Of a stretch of DNA of 6,042 nt, positions 5,363 to 6,042 are shown piece by piece (positions within the stretch are counted from its first letter, which is position 1; every line of letters begins with the position of its first letter). The notes under the pieces are model-generated. The model was not told the origin of the DNA, did no database searches, and saw only the letters and a list, made by a program, of their open reading frames with translations. This DNA comes from Bacilli bacterium (GTDB taxonomy: Bacteria; Bacillota_I; Bacilli_A; RF39; UBA660): assembly GCA_017470045.1 (NCBI GenBank), contig JAFUFG010000183.1:1-6042 (forward strand), read 5' to 3'. The position numbers and the translations under genes were made by a program.

Positions 5363-6042
5363 TTATACATTCTTTATATATATTGCACCTGTTGCATTAT
5401 CTTTTCCAGCACTTGGAACAAGAAAAGGCTCTGCAAAGTTACGACGTAATCTAGGTGGTACATGTAAATCTTGATCCACATATACAGCTTCTTGAATTAA
5501 TCGGTCTAAGATTTGATTCTTTTTGTATTTTTCAATAACTTCTTTAATCTTTTTATCAGTAAGTAAATCCGTTACCCCATCCGTAAAGAACATAATCATA
5601 TCATAACTATCATTCTTAATCTTAATAACATTAGGTACACATAGATCTTTATTTAATCCAATACATGCACTAATAAAACTACTAGTAGAGAAATAACGTA
5701 AATCATCTTTCGTAGCTTCTCCACTTTTATAGAATAACCATACATGAGAATCATCTTCTGTTATTTGTTTAAGTTTACCTTCTTTATAGGTATAACATCT
5801 AGAATCTCCAATATTTAAAACAGTAGTTCCTTCCTCTGTAATAATTCCCATGGATAATGTTGTGCCAAGTTTTTCTTTTCCATAATCTGCAATCAAATCC
5901 ATATTAATTCTAGATACTTTACTCTTCAATACTTTTTCTAATTTTTCTTCATCTGTTAAAACATCGATACTTTCTTTTTTAAACCAATCAGAAAGTACTT
6001 CAATAACATATTTAGAGGCAACATCTCATAAATCTTTTCCAC
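5363..6042 (-). CDS. PP2C-type Ser/Thr protein phosphatase, partial, interrupted by an in-frame TGA
   Basis: PP2C phosphatases are Mg2+/Mn2+-dependent enzymes that remove phosphate from Ser/Thr, in Firmicutes usually opposing a PASTA kinase. The N-terminus lies beyond the right edge. Visible in order: the end of the DGMGG region (GKDL at 6040-6029), an in-frame TGA (6028-6026), then DVASKYV, GTTLSMGIITEEG, the GDSR strand (NIGDSRCYTYKEGKLKQITEDDSH), the metal-binding MFFTDGVTDLL and the closing GKDNATGAIYI, where the last Asp-Asn is the usual final metal motif. The TGA occupies the position of the conserved Gly in GGxxxGxxAS, one base from GGA. From the TGA to the stop at 5365-5363 the frame is open for 220 codons. 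A restart at the TTG of 5929 would lack the first catalytic Asp motifs and should be inactive. No PASTA kinase is in the window. Family identity is secure; whether the gene is functional is open. Confidence 0.85.
6026..6028 (-). other. In-frame TGA at a conserved Gly codon of the PP2C gene
   Basis: The codons GGA AAA GAT TTA TGA GAT GTT GCC align with G-x-x-x-G-D-V-A of PP2C enzymes, so TGA replaces the conserved glycine. A single G-to-T change from GGA would produce it. It may be a nonsense mutation, a base-calling error close to the sequence end, or recoding; recoding is the least likely because the intact genes here contain no internal TGA. Confidence 0.75.

Noticed and set aside
5362..5390. 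A promoter for the lipoprotein within the phosphatase end (TATAAA at 5367-5362)
   Set aside because: There is no acceptable -35 at 16-18 bases upstream, and TATA-like strings are common in this AT-rich DNA.
5363..6042. Genome-wide reading of TGA as Gly (code 25) or Trp (code 4)
   Set aside because: Only one in-frame TGA is seen in about 1,700 codons. Trp is encoded by TGG and Gly by GGN everywhere else, and Trp would not suit the conserved Gly position. A mutation or read error explains it more simply.

Overview
The window is AT-rich, and every gene I can support lies on the minus strand. Canonical AGGAGG-type ribosome binding sites, a SepF division protein, U-tract intrinsic terminators and a T-box riboswitch all point to a low-GC Gram-positive (Firmicutes/Bacilli-type) bacterium. 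An uncultivated gut-type lineage is possible, but the sequence cannot settle that. All complete genes read cleanly with the standard bacterial code, with TGG used for Trp and TAA, TAG or TGA as stops.

Layout in transcription order, from right to left. (1) 6042-5363: the C-terminal part of a PP2C-type Ser/Thr phosphatase. It enters from outside the window and is interrupted by an in-frame TGA exactly where the family has a conserved Gly. (2) 5320-4814: a small lipoprotein; the hairpin ahead of it both looks like the phosphatase terminator and buries the lipoprotein's Shine-Dalgarno. (3) 4749-4264: a YgjV-like multi-spanning membrane protein. (4) 4199-2202: a HerA-type hexameric ATPase with a disordered Pro/Gln/Ala tail. 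(5) 2121-1669: SepF, whose last codons form one arm of its own terminator. (6) 1640-1395: a strong promoter and a complete T-box leader with an isoleucine (ATC) specifier. (7) 1363-410: a CaCA-family cation/Ca2+ antiporter. (8) 396-1: the N-terminal part of isoleucyl-tRNA synthetase, running off the left edge.

The clearest regulatory unit is promoter - Ile T-box - antiporter - ileS. The T-box normally sits directly before the synthetase gene. Here an ion antiporter lies between them, and the ileS Shine-Dalgarno overlaps the antiporter stop codon, so both genes should respond to uncharged tRNA-Ile. The synthetase carries a swapped class I signature (GIHH in place of HxGH), a form known from some type 2 IleRS enzymes linked to very high mupirocin resistance.

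The other notable neighbourhood is the HerA-like ATPase directly upstream of sepF. Both proteins end in low-complexity Pro/Gln-containing tails, and no NurA nuclease or SIR2 partner is visible in this window. This could be a division or chromosome-handling pair, but that is inference from adjacency. No CRISPR array, tRNA, rRNA, insertion sequence or phage gene is seen, and no stretch over 300 bases lacks an explained feature.
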